Source: Seonamhaeicola aphaedonensis (lineage in GTDB: Bacteria > Bacteroidota > Bacteroidia > Flavobacteriales > Flavobacteriaceae). Taken from it: a stretch of 64,000 nucleotides of DNA. Below, piece after piece: positions 37,171-45,960 of this stretch. Position 1 is the first letter of the stretch. Each line of letters begins with the position of its first letter. The DNA lies in contig NZ_QRDX01000004.1 of assembly GCF_003386195.1 (NCBI RefSeq), forward strand, positions 1 through 64,000, given 5' to 3'. The notes beneath the pieces were generated by a model. It saw only the letters and a list, made by a program, of their open reading frames with translations, made no database searches and was not told the origin of the DNA. The translations under genes were made by a program, and so were the position numbers.

Positions 37171-37178
37171 TACTTTTG
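37171..37178 (+). promoter_or_regulatory. -7 element upstream of the SAM hydrolase gene
   Basis: TACTTTTG matches TAnnTTTG, 62 bp before the ATG at 37241, in the divergent region shared with phoH. Confidence 0.4.
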
Positions 37179-37240
37179 AATAGTTCAAAAATACACAAAT
37201 TGAACGACCTTAAGCTAAAAACATATCAACAATTTTGCCA

Positions 37241-38092
37241 ATGGCAATCATAACTTTAACGACAGATTTTGGTGAAAAAGACCACTTTGCTGGCGCTACA
37301 AAAGGCGCTATTTACAGTGAACTCCCCAATGTTAGAATTGTTGATATCTCGCATTCGGTATCGCCGTTTAACATTCCAGAGGCCGCTTATATTATCCAAA
37401 ATGCTTACCGCAGTTTCCCAAAAGGGACAATTCACATTATTGGGATAGATTCTGAAATTAATCAGGAAAACAAACATATTGCCATTAAGCTAGACGACCA
37501 TTACTTTGTTTGTGCCAATAATGGCATTATGAGTATGATTTGCTCTGAAATTGCTCCTGAAAAAATTGTTGAAATTAACATTCATGACAAAATTCAAACC
37601 AGTTTTCCGGTTTTAGATGTGTTTGTTAAGGTAGCTTGCCACATTGCCCGTGGTGGTACTTTAGAAGTGATAGGAAAAACCATTGATACCATTAAACCTA
37701 TAAAGCATATTGCGCCCTATGTTAATGACGATAAAACTCAAATTATTGGCAGCGTTATTTATATTGATAATTACGGAAATGTGGTAACCAATATTAAACG
37801 AAACTTTTTTGAAACCATTCAAAAAGGTCGTGCGTTTGAGATTTCGGCACGTAGTTATAAGTTTAAGAAAATATTTAACAAGTACAGCGATATTGTAAAC
37901 TTTGAAATTCCAGAAGAGAAACGTCATGACGAAGGCAAAGGTATGGTGGTTTTCAACTCGGGTGATTTTTTAGAAATTGCCGTTTACAAAAGTAATACTG
38001 CCACCGTTGGTAGTGCTAGTAGTTTAATGGGAATGCGCATTATGGATACCGTAAGCATTCATTTTATAAAAGAAGAAGTATATGTTGGTTAG
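37241..38092 (+). CDS. SAM hydrolase/SAM-dependent halogenase family (DUF62)
   Basis: 283 residues of the SAM hydroxide adenosyltransferase family: ITLTTDFGEKDHFAGATKG at the start, DISHSVSPFNIPEAAY near 37, CANNGIMSMI near 86 and IYIDNYGNVVTNI near 172. Family members without a halide pocket split S-adenosylmethionine to adenosine and methionine using hydroxide. The start is ATG 37241; TTG 37235 lies two codons upstream. It overlaps the next gene by 11 bp and sits upstream of gldF, as in many relatives. Confidence 0.9.
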   Translation: MAIITLTTDFGEKDHFAGATKGAIYSELPNVRIVDISHSVSPFNIPEAAYIIQNAYRSFPKGTIHIIGIDSEINQENKHIAIKLDDHYFVCANNGIMSMICSEIAPEKIVEINIHDKIQTSFPVLDVFVKVACHIARGGTLEVIGKTIDTIKPIKHIAPYVNDDKTQIIGSVIYIDNYGNVVTNIKRNFFETIQKGRAFEISARSYKFKKIFNKYSDIVNFEIPEEKRHDEGKGMVVFNSGDFLEIAVYKSNTATVGSASSLMGMRIMDTVSIHFIKEEVYVG

Positions 38093-38378
38093 AATAGTGA
38101 AAATGGGATTTCATGACGCCCATATTGATACCTTTTTGGAACATTTTAATGTGTACAAAGACAAAATTAGACATTTTGAAGGCTGTAAGTTTTTAGAGCT
38201 TTACAGAGATAAAAATAACCCTACCATATTCTTTACTTATAGCTATTGGGAATCTGAAAACCATTTGGAACAATACAGGCAATCTAGCTTGTTTACCTCT
38301 GTTTGGAATAAAACCAAAGTGTTATTTAATAAAAAACCCGAAGCTTGGAGTGTTGATAAGTTGGAAACTCTTGAATAA
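38082..38378 (+). CDS. ABM-type monooxygenase domain protein
   Basis: 98 residues forming one ferredoxin-like alpha/beta domain of the antibiotic biosynthesis monooxygenase (ABM/YgiN) family. Family marks: LVRIVKMGF strand, HFEGCKFLELYRDKNN, FFTYSYWESENHLEQYRQS. Activity may be quinol oxidation or haem-related; it cannot be read here. It is translationally coupled to the SAM hydrolase gene by an 11-bp overlap. Confidence 0.82.
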   Translation: MLVRIVKMGFHDAHIDTFLEHFNVYKDKIRHFEGCKFLELYRDKNNPTIFFTYSYWESENHLEQYRQSSLFTSVWNKTKVLFNKKPEAWSVDKLETLE

Positions 38379-38468
38379 ATTAAGAAAACATCCAAAATTT
38401 AACGTTTGTAAAATGGCAATTTTAAATACTATGAAACAAATAAACCTAAAAGCACCAATTCTATTGTA

Positions 38469-39299
38469 ATGTTGGCAATCTTAAGAAAATTATATTATAG
38501 GCTTTCTGTTAAACAAAGATATACTGTTCGTAAGTTAATCCATTTTCCACAAGATTTATTTAGAGATAAAAAAACATTGATACCTCCAAAAGGTATGATT
38601 TATACTGGAAGTGGCGATTTTGTAAAAATTGGAAATTCATTTTTTGAATATTTTAAAAAGCATGGAGAAATTAATCCAAACTTTACTATACTTGATGTTG
38701 GTTCTGGCATTGGCAGAGTGGCCATCCCTTTTAGCAAATACCTAAGTAAAAAAGGGCGTTACTATGGATTTGATATTGTAGAACAAGGTGTAAATTGGTG
38801 TACCAACAACATATCGAGTAAATATCCTAATTTTAAATTTGAGTATGTTTCTCTTAAAAATGATTTGTACAATACAGCCTCTAACAACACGGCTAATAAT
38901 TTTACCTTTCCATACAAGAATAATAAATTTGATTTTGTTTTCTTAACATCTGTATTTACTCATATGTTACCAAATGATGTTAATAATTATTTAAAAGAAA
39001 TTAATAGAGTTCTTAAGCAAAACAAAAAATGTATTGCAACTTTTTTTATTTTAGACACAATTTCTTCAAACTTAATGATAAACTCTGAGAAAAATTTTAA
39101 ACATAATTTTGAAAATTATGCCCTGATGGACAAGAAAGTGAAAGAAGCGAACGTTGCTTACAAAAAGGAGTTTTTATTTGAAATGATAAATAATAATGGA
39201 TTCGAGATTGAGAGTTTCCATGAGGGAAACTGGTCTGGGCGAAAAACAACCTGCAATACGTTTTCATCTCAAGATATATTAATTTTAAAAAAACTGTAG
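38469..39299 (+). CDS. Class I SAM-dependent methyltransferase
   Basis: 276 residues. Residues 12-55 are a basic helical leader (RLSVKQRYTVRKLIHFPQDLF), then GSGDFVKIGNSFFEYF. The SAM-binding core has ILDVGSGIGRVAIPFSKYL near 76 (motif I), YGFDIVEQGVNW near 99 and FDFVFLTSVFTHMLPNDV near 156. A C-terminal strand pair closes the fold. The substrate is unknown; related genes often lie in glycan clusters. It ends one base into gldF (TAG/GTG overlap). Its first residues MLAILRK are almost the same as those of GldF (MLAILKK). Confidence 0.85.
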   Translation: MLAILRKLYYRLSVKQRYTVRKLIHFPQDLFRDKKTLIPPKGMIYTGSGDFVKIGNSFFEYFKKHGEINPNFTILDVGSGIGRVAIPFSKYLSKKGRYYGFDIVEQGVNWCTNNISSKYPNFKFEYVSLKNDLYNTASNNTANNFTFPYKNNKFDFVFLTSVFTHMLPNDVNNYLKEINRVLKQNKKCIATFFILDTISSNLMINSEKNFKHNFENYALMDKKVKEANVAYKKEFLFEMINNNGFEIESFHEGNWSGRKTTCNTFSSQDILILKKL

Positions 39300-40012
39300 T
39301 GCTTGCTATACTAAAGAAAGAAATAAATTCGTTTTTTGCATCGCCCATCGGTTATTTGGTGATTGCCATTTTTTTAGTTTTAAACGGATTGTTTTTATGG
39401 ATTTTTAAAGGCGAATTCAATATTCTAGATTACGGATTTGCAGACCTATCGTCTTTCTTTTTATTAGCGCCTTGGATTCTTATTTTCCTGATACCTGCCG
39501 TGACCATGCGCAGTTTTTCAGATGAAAAAAAACAAGGTACTTTAGAACTCCTGTTAACCAAACCCATAAGTCATTTTAAAATTGTTTTGGGTAAATATTT
39601 AGGAGCTTTTATTTTAATTATCATGGCACTTTTACCAACCCTACTCTATGTTTACACCGTGTATCAATTAGGAAATCCTGTTGGAAATTTAGATATGGGA
39701 AGCACTTTGGGTTCCTACTTTGGCTTGCTATTTTTAGTAGCTGCTTACACTGCTATTGGCGTTTTTGCCTCTACACTTTCAGATAATCAAATTGTAGCGT
39801 TTATCATATCGGTCTTTTTGTGTTTTATATTTTACATAGGTTTTGAAGGTATAGCAGATTTTACCTCCAGTACCATCATAGAGAAATTGGGCATGAGCTA
39901 TCATTTTAAAAGTATGAGTAGAGGCGTTATTGATACTAGAGACATTATTTACTTTGTAAGTGTAACCGTATTTTTTATGGTGTTAACCAAGCTAAACTTA
40001 AATAAATACTAA
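39299..40012 (+). CDS. gldF: Gliding motility ABC permease GldF
   Basis: Inner-membrane permease of the Gld ABC transporter (GldA-GldF-GldG), linked genetically to flavobacterial gliding. 237 residues with six membrane helices, ABC-2 type. The start MLAILKKEINSFFASPIGYLVIAIFL is typical of the family and uses GTG at 39299, overlapping the methyltransferase stop by one base. The segment SFSDEKKQGTLELLLTKPIS near 72 is a family landmark. Type IX secretion genes are not in this window. Confidence 0.93.
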   Translation: MLAILKKEINSFFASPIGYLVIAIFLVLNGLFLWIFKGEFNILDYGFADLSSFFLLAPWILIFLIPAVTMRSFSDEKKQGTLELLLTKPISHFKIVLGKYLGAFILIIMALLPTLLYVYTVYQLGNPVGNLDMGSTLGSYFGLLFLVAAYTAIGVFASTLSDNQIVAFIISVFLCFIFYIGFEGIADFTSSTIIEKLGMSYHFKSMSRGVIDTRDIIYFVSVTVFFMVLTKLNLNKY

Positions 40013-40507
40013 ATGATTATAACGCCCGTATTTATTATATCCATCTTGGTAGTTTTTGTATTGGTTTGGTGGTTTGCCACTACTATAGACTCACGTAAAT
40101 GGGTATCGTTTTTAATTTCTTTGGTACTAACGCCCTTTTTATACTTTTATGTGGTATATGCTATTATGAATATTGTTAGTTCCTATCACCATGAAAAATA
40201 TTTTGCATCAGAGGTTTGGAAGAAAAAACCAGCGTTTAGATATGAAATGGTTGGCAATTTGTTACAAGATAGTTTACTAATAAATAAAACTAAAGAAGAC
40301 GTAAAAACCCTTTTAGGTGATAGTGAATGGTATGGGTGGAATGATAGTATAAAAGCAAACTCTAAAGAACAATGGAATTATAACTTAGGCATTAAACCCG
40401 GTGCCTTTAATAACATGCAAGAATGCATAGAAATCTTTTTTAAAGATGACCAAGTAAACCAAATTAGAGCATATCAATTACGACAAGTTTTTGAAAAAGA
40501 AGATTAA
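40013..40507 (+). CDS. Unrecognised membrane-anchored protein between gldF and gldG
   Basis: 164 residues. Two membrane helices at the N-terminus (about 2-23 and 31-55), then a soluble domain of about 105 residues with NKTKEDVKTLLGDSEW near 92, faintly like the SmpA/BamE fold in which a Lys-Thr-x-x-x-V helix recurs. Its start abuts the gldF stop, and its end overlaps gldG by 17 bp, so it is part of this operon. I do not recall such a gene between gldF and gldG in other Flavobacteriaceae, but could not check. Confidence 0.65.
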   Translation: MIITPVFIISILVVFVLVWWFATTIDSRKWVSFLISLVLTPFLYFYVVYAIMNIVSSYHHEKYFASEVWKKKPAFRYEMVGNLLQDSLLINKTKEDVKTLLGDSEWYGWNDSIKANSKEQWNYNLGIKPGAFNNMQECIEIFFKDDQVNQIRAYQLRQVFEKED

Positions 40508-42158
40508 ACATATAGCCATTACTTTAATAGTTTTAATAGCAGTAAATGTTATTGGAAATGGGGTTTTTAAACGTTTCGATTTAACCAAAGATAAACGCTA
40601 CACCTTAAGTGAATCTACTATTACTATCATAGAAAATGTAGATGCTCCCATTGTAATTGATGTGTTTTTAGATGGTGATGATTTCCCTTCTGAATTTAGA
40701 AGGCTACAAGCTGAAACCAAACAATTGTTAGAGGAGTTCTCAAATATTAACAACAATATTATTTTTAGTTTTATTAATCCGTTGGAGGACGAAGCTACCC
40801 ACGATCAAAATATCAAGCAGTTAAATAACAGAGGGTTAACCCCCATGCAATTAAGTGTAAATGAAAGTGGCAAATCATCTAAAGCTATTATTTTTCCATG
40901 GGCTTTGGCTAGTTTTCATGACCAAACAGTAAGCATTCCGCTTATAAAAAACAAAATTGGAGCCTCACAGCAGGAATTGGTTTCTAATTCGGTACAACAC
41001 TTAGAATATGCCTTTGCAGATGGTTTTAGCAAACTTACTAAACCCAAACGCAATAAAATAGCCATTTTAAAAGGCAACCAACAATTAGATGATATCTATA
41101 TTGCCGATTTTGTAAAAAAACTAGGGGAATATTATTATATAGCGCCTTTTACATTAGACAGTGTAGCCACTAATGCCCAAAAAACATTAAACGATTTAAA
41201 CACATTTGATTTAATTATTTCTGCTAAACCTACTGAGGCCTTTAGTGAAGAAGAAAAATTGGTATTAGACCAATTTACTATGAACGGCGGTAAAAGTTTA
41301 TGGTTGTTGGATGCCGTGGCTATTGAAAAAGACAGTTTATACAACGACGCGGGTAAAAATTATGCCGTTTCTAGAGATTTAAACCTCACCGATTTTTTCT
41401 TTAAATACGGTATTAGAATTAACCCTAGCCTTGTAGCAGATCTTTATTCGGCTCCCATTATGCTGGCTACGGGTCAAGACAATGATACGCGTTTCATGCG
41501 TTTACGATGGCCTTATTCGCCATTAGCTAAAGGCAATCCACATCATCCCATAACCAACAATTTAAATCTGGTTAAATTCGATTTTGCAAACCAAATAGAC
41601 ACGCTAAAAAATTCAGTAAAAAAAACCGTGCTTTTACGAAGTTCTGAGTTGTCTAAATTAGAAGGTGTACCTAGGGAAATTAATTTGGAAATAGCGACCA
41701 AAGAACCAGAAACAGCATCATTCAACAAAGGCAATCAAATATTAGCGGTGTTATTGGAAGGAGAGTTTAATTCGGCTTATAAAAACCTTATTAAGCCTCT
41801 GAAGCTTGAAGATATTAAAGACCAAAGTCCTCTAACCAAAATGATTGTAATTGCCGACGGCGACATTATAAGAAATAATGTAGATAGAAATGGTCCGACC
41901 GATTTAGCTTTTGATCGTTCCAGTAACCAAGAAGTAGGAAATAAGGAGTTCTTACTGAATGCCGTAAATTACCTACTTGACGATAACGGACTTATAAACA
42001 TTCGTTCTAAAGAAATAGCTGTTGCCTTTTTAAACCAACAAAAAATTGTAGCAGAAAAAACCAAATGGCAACTTATAAACACCACATTACCATTGGTGTT
42101 ATTAGCGCTCTTTGGATTCGTATTTAATTTCATTAGAAAGAAAAAATATGCGTCTTAA
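40491..42158 (+). CDS. gldG: Gliding motility ABC protein GldG
   Basis: 555 residues. N-terminal membrane helix (about 8-25), a large periplasmic domain of the IFT52/GIFT-like ABC_transp_aux type with FKRFDLTKDKRYTLSESTI near 24, and a C-terminal membrane helix (about 527-547). These features match GldG, the partner of GldF in the gliding-linked ABC transporter. The start is TTG at 40491 (MKKKIKHIAIT); no ATG lies nearby, and the choice gives a normal anchor. It overlaps the previous gene. Confidence 0.92.
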   Translation: MKKKIKHIAITLIVLIAVNVIGNGVFKRFDLTKDKRYTLSESTITIIENVDAPIVIDVFLDGDDFPSEFRRLQAETKQLLEEFSNINNNIIFSFINPLEDEATHDQNIKQLNNRGLTPMQLSVNESGKSSKAIIFPWALASFHDQTVSIPLIKNKIGASQQELVSNSVQHLEYAFADGFSKLTKPKRNKIAILKGNQQLDDIYIADFVKKLGEYYYIAPFTLDSVATNAQKTLNDLNTFDLIISAKPTEAFSEEEKLVLDQFTMNGGKSLWLLDAVAIEKDSLYNDAGKNYAVSRDLNLTDFFFKYGIRINPSLVADLYSAPIMLATGQDNDTRFMRLRWPYSPLAKGNPHHPITNNLNLVKFDFANQIDTLKNSVKKTVLLRSSELSKLEGVPREINLEIATKEPETASFNKGNQILAVLLEGEFNSAYKNLIKPLKLEDIKDQSPLTKMIVIADGDIIRNNVDRNGPTDLAFDRSSNQEVGNKEFLLNAVNYLLDDNGLINIRSKEIAVAFLNQQKIVAEKTKWQLINTTLPLVLLALFGFVFNFIRKKKYAS

Positions 42159-42197
42159 ATGTTAATAAGTTTGTTTCCTATATTTAGCGGTAAAGAA

Positions 42198-42205
42198 TAT
42201 ATTTG
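42198..42205 (+). promoter_or_regulatory. -7 element upstream of dnaN
   Basis: TATATTTG is a full match to TAnnTTTG, 40 bp before the dnaN ATG, in the gap after gldG. Confidence 0.45.
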
Positions 42206-42245
42206 TAGATAGCATTATTCAAAAATTAAAATCCAACATAAATTC

Positions 42246-43364
42246 ATGAAGTTTATTGTATCTAGTACGTATCTATTAAAACAACTACAGGTTTTAGGTG
42301 GTGTTATTAATAACTCAAACACCTTACCTATTTTAGATAATTTTTTATTCGAATTAGACAATAATACGCTTACCGTTTCTGCCAGTGATTTAGAAACTAC
42401 GATGTCTTCTACCCTTGATGTAGAAAGTGGTAGCAGCGGAAGTGTTGCAATTCCTGCGCGTTTGTTACTTGATACTTTAAAAACGTTTCCAGAACAACCC
42501 TTAACTTTTGTTATTGAGGATAATAATACGGTAGAAATAAGCTCAAATCACGGTAAATATGCCTTAGCCTATGCTGATGGTAATGAGTTCCCTAAAGCGG
42601 TGGAACTTGAAGACCCAAGTAAAACAGTGGTTATGGGAGATGTACTGGCAACGGCCATAAGTAAAACGATTTTTGCGGCAGGAAACGATGATTTACGCCC
42701 TGTAATGAGTGGTGTGTTTTTTCAGTTCTCACAACAAGGATTGACCTTTGTATCTACAGATGCTCATAAATTGGTAAAATATACGCGTGAAGATGTGCAA
42801 GCTAATGAAGTAGCAGAATTTATTATGCCTAAAAAACCTTTAAACTTATTAAAAGGTATTTTAGCAGCCAGTGAAGATGAAGTAAGCATTGAGTATAACG
42901 AGTCTAATGCGAAATTTACTTTTGAAAACTCAGTATTGATTTGCCGACTCATTGACGGAAAATACCCAAATTACGAAGCTGTAATTCCTAAAGAAAATCC
43001 TAATAAGTTAGTGATTGACAGAACACAGTTCTTAAACTCTGTAAAACGTGTTAGCATATTCTCAAATAAAACCACACATCAAATAAGATTAAAAATTGCT
43101 GGTGCCGAACTAAATATTTCTGCTGAAGATATAGATTACAGTAACAAAGCAGAGGAACGTTTAACATGTGATTATCAAGGTGATGATATACAAATTGGCT
43201 TTAACTCTCGTTTTTTAACAGAGATGTTAAACAATCTTAGCTCTGATGAAGTACAATTAGAAATGAGTATGCCCAATAGAGCCGGTATTTTAACACCTGT
43301 TGATGGCTTAGACAATGGTGAACAAGTAACCATGCTTGTAATGCCTGTGATGCTAAACTCGTAA
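42246..43364 (+). CDS. dnaN: DNA polymerase III sliding clamp, beta subunit
   Basis: The ring that holds the replicase and many repair proteins on DNA. 372 residues in three repeated clamp domains of about 120 residues, the normal size. Marks: LLKQLQVLGGVINNSNTLPILDNFL near 9 and the closing MLVMPVMLNS. It follows gldG with its own -7 element and is closed by a strong terminator, so it is probably a separate transcript. Confidence 0.96.
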   Translation: MKFIVSSTYLLKQLQVLGGVINNSNTLPILDNFLFELDNNTLTVSASDLETTMSSTLDVESGSSGSVAIPARLLLDTLKTFPEQPLTFVIEDNNTVEISSNHGKYALAYADGNEFPKAVELEDPSKTVVMGDVLATAISKTIFAAGNDDLRPVMSGVFFQFSQQGLTFVSTDAHKLVKYTREDVQANEVAEFIMPKKPLNLLKGILAASEDEVSIEYNESNAKFTFENSVLICRLIDGKYPNYEAVIPKENPNKLVIDRTQFLNSVKRVSIFSNKTTHQIRLKIAGAELNISAEDIDYSNKAEERLTCDYQGDDIQIGFNSRFLTEMLNNLSSDEVQLEMSMPNRAGILTPVDGLDNGEQVTMLVMPVMLNS

Positions 43365-43390
43365 ACAAACACTAATTATACAAAACTACA

Positions 43391-43418
43391 AACGCTCACC
43401 AATTGGTGAGCGTTTTTT
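43391..43418 (+). terminator. Terminator after dnaN
   Basis: AACGCTCACC (43391-43400) and GGTGAGCGTT (43405-43414) form a perfect 10-bp stem with loop AATT, followed by T. Confidence 0.92.
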
Positions 43419-43444
43419 ATATCTAAATAAACTAACTAATAAAA

Positions 43445-43786
43445 CTAAGATATAAAATTAAAAGTTAAGGGATATTTAGGCACTTCTCCGTTGTTTGCCT
43501 TAATGGCATTTATTATAGGAAATACAAATGATACGATTCCTAAAACTATAAAACCTAATATACCTAAACCAAAAAGTAATATTAACGGAATACAAATGAT
43601 AAAGTATACCAATAAACTTAATTGGAAATTGATAATATTCTTACCATGCTCATCCATTTGATATACTTTCTCTTTTTGAGTAGCCCATAAAATTAAGGGT
43701 ACTATTAAGCTGCCAAAGCCTATAACCAAAGATATTAGCTGACTTAAATGTGTTAAAACGATTAATTGATTGTCCTTACGCATCAT
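43445..43786 (-). CDS. DUF4870 small membrane protein
   Basis: 113 residues with three membrane segments (about 14-33, 52-74 and 75-95) and the family pattern LTHLSQLISLVIGFGSLIVPLILWATQ with HGKNIINFQLS near 43. DUF4870 proteins are widespread small envelope proteins without a settled role. The start is ATG 43786 or 43783. It is divergent from the sigma-54 activator, with a 141-bp gap between them. Confidence 0.8.
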   Translation of the reverse strand: MMRKDNQLIVLTHLSQLISLVIGFGSLIVPLILWATQKEKVYQMDEHGKNIINFQLSLLVYFIICIPLILLFGLGILGFIVLGIVSFVFPIINAIKANNGEVPKYPLTFNFIS

Positions 43787-43927
43787 TGTATTGATTGTTT
43801 TGATTGATTAACTGTATGACGTATTTATTATAAAAATGTTACAGTTTAAACTTTCAAATAATTGCAAATTGCTGTCATCTCTTAAATTGTGCCATAATAT
43901 TAATATCTTTAGCATAAGATTTTTTGT

Positions 43928-45775
43928 ATGTCTGAGTCAACCGCCGATAATTTAATCGAATTTTTATCTGAAATTCCCTTTTTTTCAGAAGTAACTTCAC
44001 AATCGTTATCCAAACTATGTAAAAACTCCCAAAAAGCTTCATACTTTAAGAATGATGTTATTGTGAATAAAAATGAGGTAGGCAATTCTATGTATGCCAT
44101 TATAATTGGGAAAGTTAAAGTTCATGATAAAAAACACATTTACGGAACACTTTCTAGTGGAGATTGTTTTGGAGAATATGCTTTAATTGATAATGAAACA
44201 CGATCAGCATCTATTACTGCTTTAGAAAAAACCGAAGTTTTAATCATTGAGCGTGAACAGTTTTTAGATTTAATGATTAATGATAGTGGTTTTGCTCAAG
44301 GCATTTTGGCGGTAATGATTAAACGCCACAGAGAATTGGATACCATTCAAGAACGGTTAGCCAATTCTAAACAAGACCTTGAAATTGCTAACCATAAAAT
44401 GAGCGGACTTATCAATGGCGCTATGGATGCTATTATTATGTTTAATGGTGAGTTTAGAATTGTACTTACCAATCCTTCCGCGCATACACTTTTAGAGAAT
44501 GAGGATGTATTACAAAGAAATGTTTTGTTCTTTTTTGATGATGATAGTGCTAATTTAATAGAAGACATTGTAAAATCTGGATTGAGTGATAATACATCCA
44601 TAAATAAATATTTACCTCGTATTGTAAAGGTTATAGGTTCTAACAATACCGAAACTTTAAACGAAGGCACTATTAGCAAATATGGCAGTGGTTCAGAAAC
44701 TTTTTTTACGCTTATTCTTCGCAATATTGAAGAGCGTCTTATTGCTGAGGATAAAATTAATTTGCTCACAAAACAAACCGAGTATTTAGAAGAAGAAATT
44801 AAAGAATTGACCAGTAGCTACGGCATTATTGCTGAAAACAAAGCCATGAAACAGGTATTGAATTTAATACAACAAGTTGCCAAAACCGATGCCACCGTAT
44901 TAATTCATGGCGAAACAGGTACTGGAAAAGAATTGATTGCCCGCGCCATTCATAAAGAAAGTAATAGAAACGATAAGACACTAATACGTATTAACTGTGG
45001 AGCAATTCCAGCAAATTTAATTGAAAGTGAGTTATTTGGACATAAAAAAGGGGCGTTTACAGGAGCATCTGAAGAGAGGAAAGGACGCTTTTTATTAGCA
45101 GACCATGGCACCATTTTTTTAGATGAAATTGGAGAGATGCCTATAGAATTACAACCCAAACTACTTCGTGTTATCCAAGAAGGCGAATTTGACCCTGTTG
45201 GAAGCTCAGAAACCATGAAGGTAGATGTTAGAATTATTGCAGCTACCCATCGTAACTTATTAGAATTTTCAAAACAAGGAAAGTTTAGAGAAGATTTGTA
45301 CTATCGTTTAAATGTATTTCCCATTGAAGTACCCGCGCTTCGTGATAGAGGAAACGACCTGCACCTAATTGCCGAAGAAATGTTGGGGCAATTTTCAAAA
45401 AAACTTAATAAACCCATTGCTAATTTAACCGATGAAGACAAGGTACTTTTATCTGCATACCATTGGCCTGGAAATGTTAGAGAACTTCAAAACTTAATTG
45501 AGCGCGCCGTTATTATCTCTAAGAACAAATCAATCCAATGGCATACCATAATACCTAATAGTTCAATACACCAAGATGTTAATCTTCAAAACAATGAAAG
45601 CTATATCTTAACAATAAAGGAGCTGAATGCACTAGAGAAAGAAAACATACTAAAGGCTCTAAAGCAGACCAAATGGAAAATTTCCGGTAAAAATGGTGCT
45701 GCACAACTACTACAAATACCCCCAACTACTTTAACTTCCAGAATAAAAGCCTTAGGTATAGAGCGCCCAATCTAA
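43928..45775 (+). CDS. Sigma-54 activator with cyclic-nucleotide and PAS domains
   Basis: A 615-residue enhancer-binding protein. Residues about 10-130 are a CRP-like cyclic-nucleotide domain with an intact phosphate-binding cassette (FGEYALIDNETRSAS, with its Glu and Arg). Residues about 155-270 look like a PAS sensor. A short coiled linker leads to the AAA+ domain (about 297-530) with Walker A GETGTGKE, the sigma-54 contact loop GAFTGA, Walker B FLDEIGEM and the arginine-finger region. A Fis-type helix-turn-helix (about 575-615) ends it. It should drive sigma-54 promoters in response to cAMP or cGMP. Its stop codon is 3 bp before three palindromes and 113 bp before a sigma-54 promoter, both facing the downstream gene. 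Confidence 0.92.
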   Translation: MSESTADNLIEFLSEIPFFSEVTSQSLSKLCKNSQKASYFKNDVIVNKNEVGNSMYAIIIGKVKVHDKKHIYGTLSSGDCFGEYALIDNETRSASITALEKTEVLIIEREQFLDLMINDSGFAQGILAVMIKRHRELDTIQERLANSKQDLEIANHKMSGLINGAMDAIIMFNGEFRIVLTNPSAHTLLENEDVLQRNVLFFFDDDSANLIEDIVKSGLSDNTSINKYLPRIVKVIGSNNTETLNEGTISKYGSGSETFFTLILRNIEERLIAEDKINLLTKQTEYLEEEIKELTSSYGIIAENKAMKQVLNLIQQVAKTDATVLIHGETGTGKELIARAIHKESNRNDKTLIRINCGAIPANLIESELFGHKKGAFTGASEERKGRFLLADHGTIFLDEIGEMPIELQPKLLRVIQEGEFDPVGSSETMKVDVRIIAATHRNLLEFSKQGKFREDLYYRLNVFPIEVPALRDRGNDLHLIAEEMLGQFSKKLNKPIANLTDEDKVLLSAYHWPGNVRELQNLIERAVIISKNKSIQWHTIIPNSSIHQDVNLQNNESYILTIKELNALEKENILKALKQTKWKISGKNGAAQLLQIPPTTLTSRIKALGIERPI

Positions 45776-45778
45776 TTC

Positions 45779-45830
45779 ACGATATATCGTCAATTTATTT
45801 ACGACATGTCGCTAATTCACGATATTTCGT
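45779..45830 (+). promoter_or_regulatory. Three palindromic activator sites
   Basis: ACGATATATCGT (45779-45790) is a perfect 12-bp palindrome. ACGACATGTCGC (45801-45812) has a perfect 10-bp core. ACGATATTTCGT (45819-45830) is nearly perfect. All fit ACGAnATnTCGT. They lie 59-110 bp upstream of the -24 element, the usual place for upstream activator sites of sigma-54 enhancer-binding proteins. The gene just before them encodes such a protein and is the natural candidate to bind here. Confidence 0.75.
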
Positions 45831-45888
45831 AATAATTTTGTTGATGTAAAATACATGTAACTATTTGATTATTAATATTTTGTAAAGT

Positions 45889-45905
45889 TTGGCACGCCAA
45901 TAGCT
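45889..45905 (+). promoter_or_regulatory. Sigma-54 (RpoN) promoter of the OsmC-like gene
   Basis: TTGGCACG (45889-45896), a 4-bp spacer, then TAGCT (45901-45905). Against the consensus YTGGCACG-N4-TTGCW, the -24 part is perfect and the -12 part misses one base, with both the invariant GG and GC present at the right spacing. Transcription would start near 45915-45917, about 45 bp before the OsmC-like ATG. I see no other equally good match in the window. Confidence 0.8.
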
Positions 45906-45960
45906 TTATACAAGTCAAACATTTAAAAAAATCAATATTAACAATTAAATTTTAGAAAAC

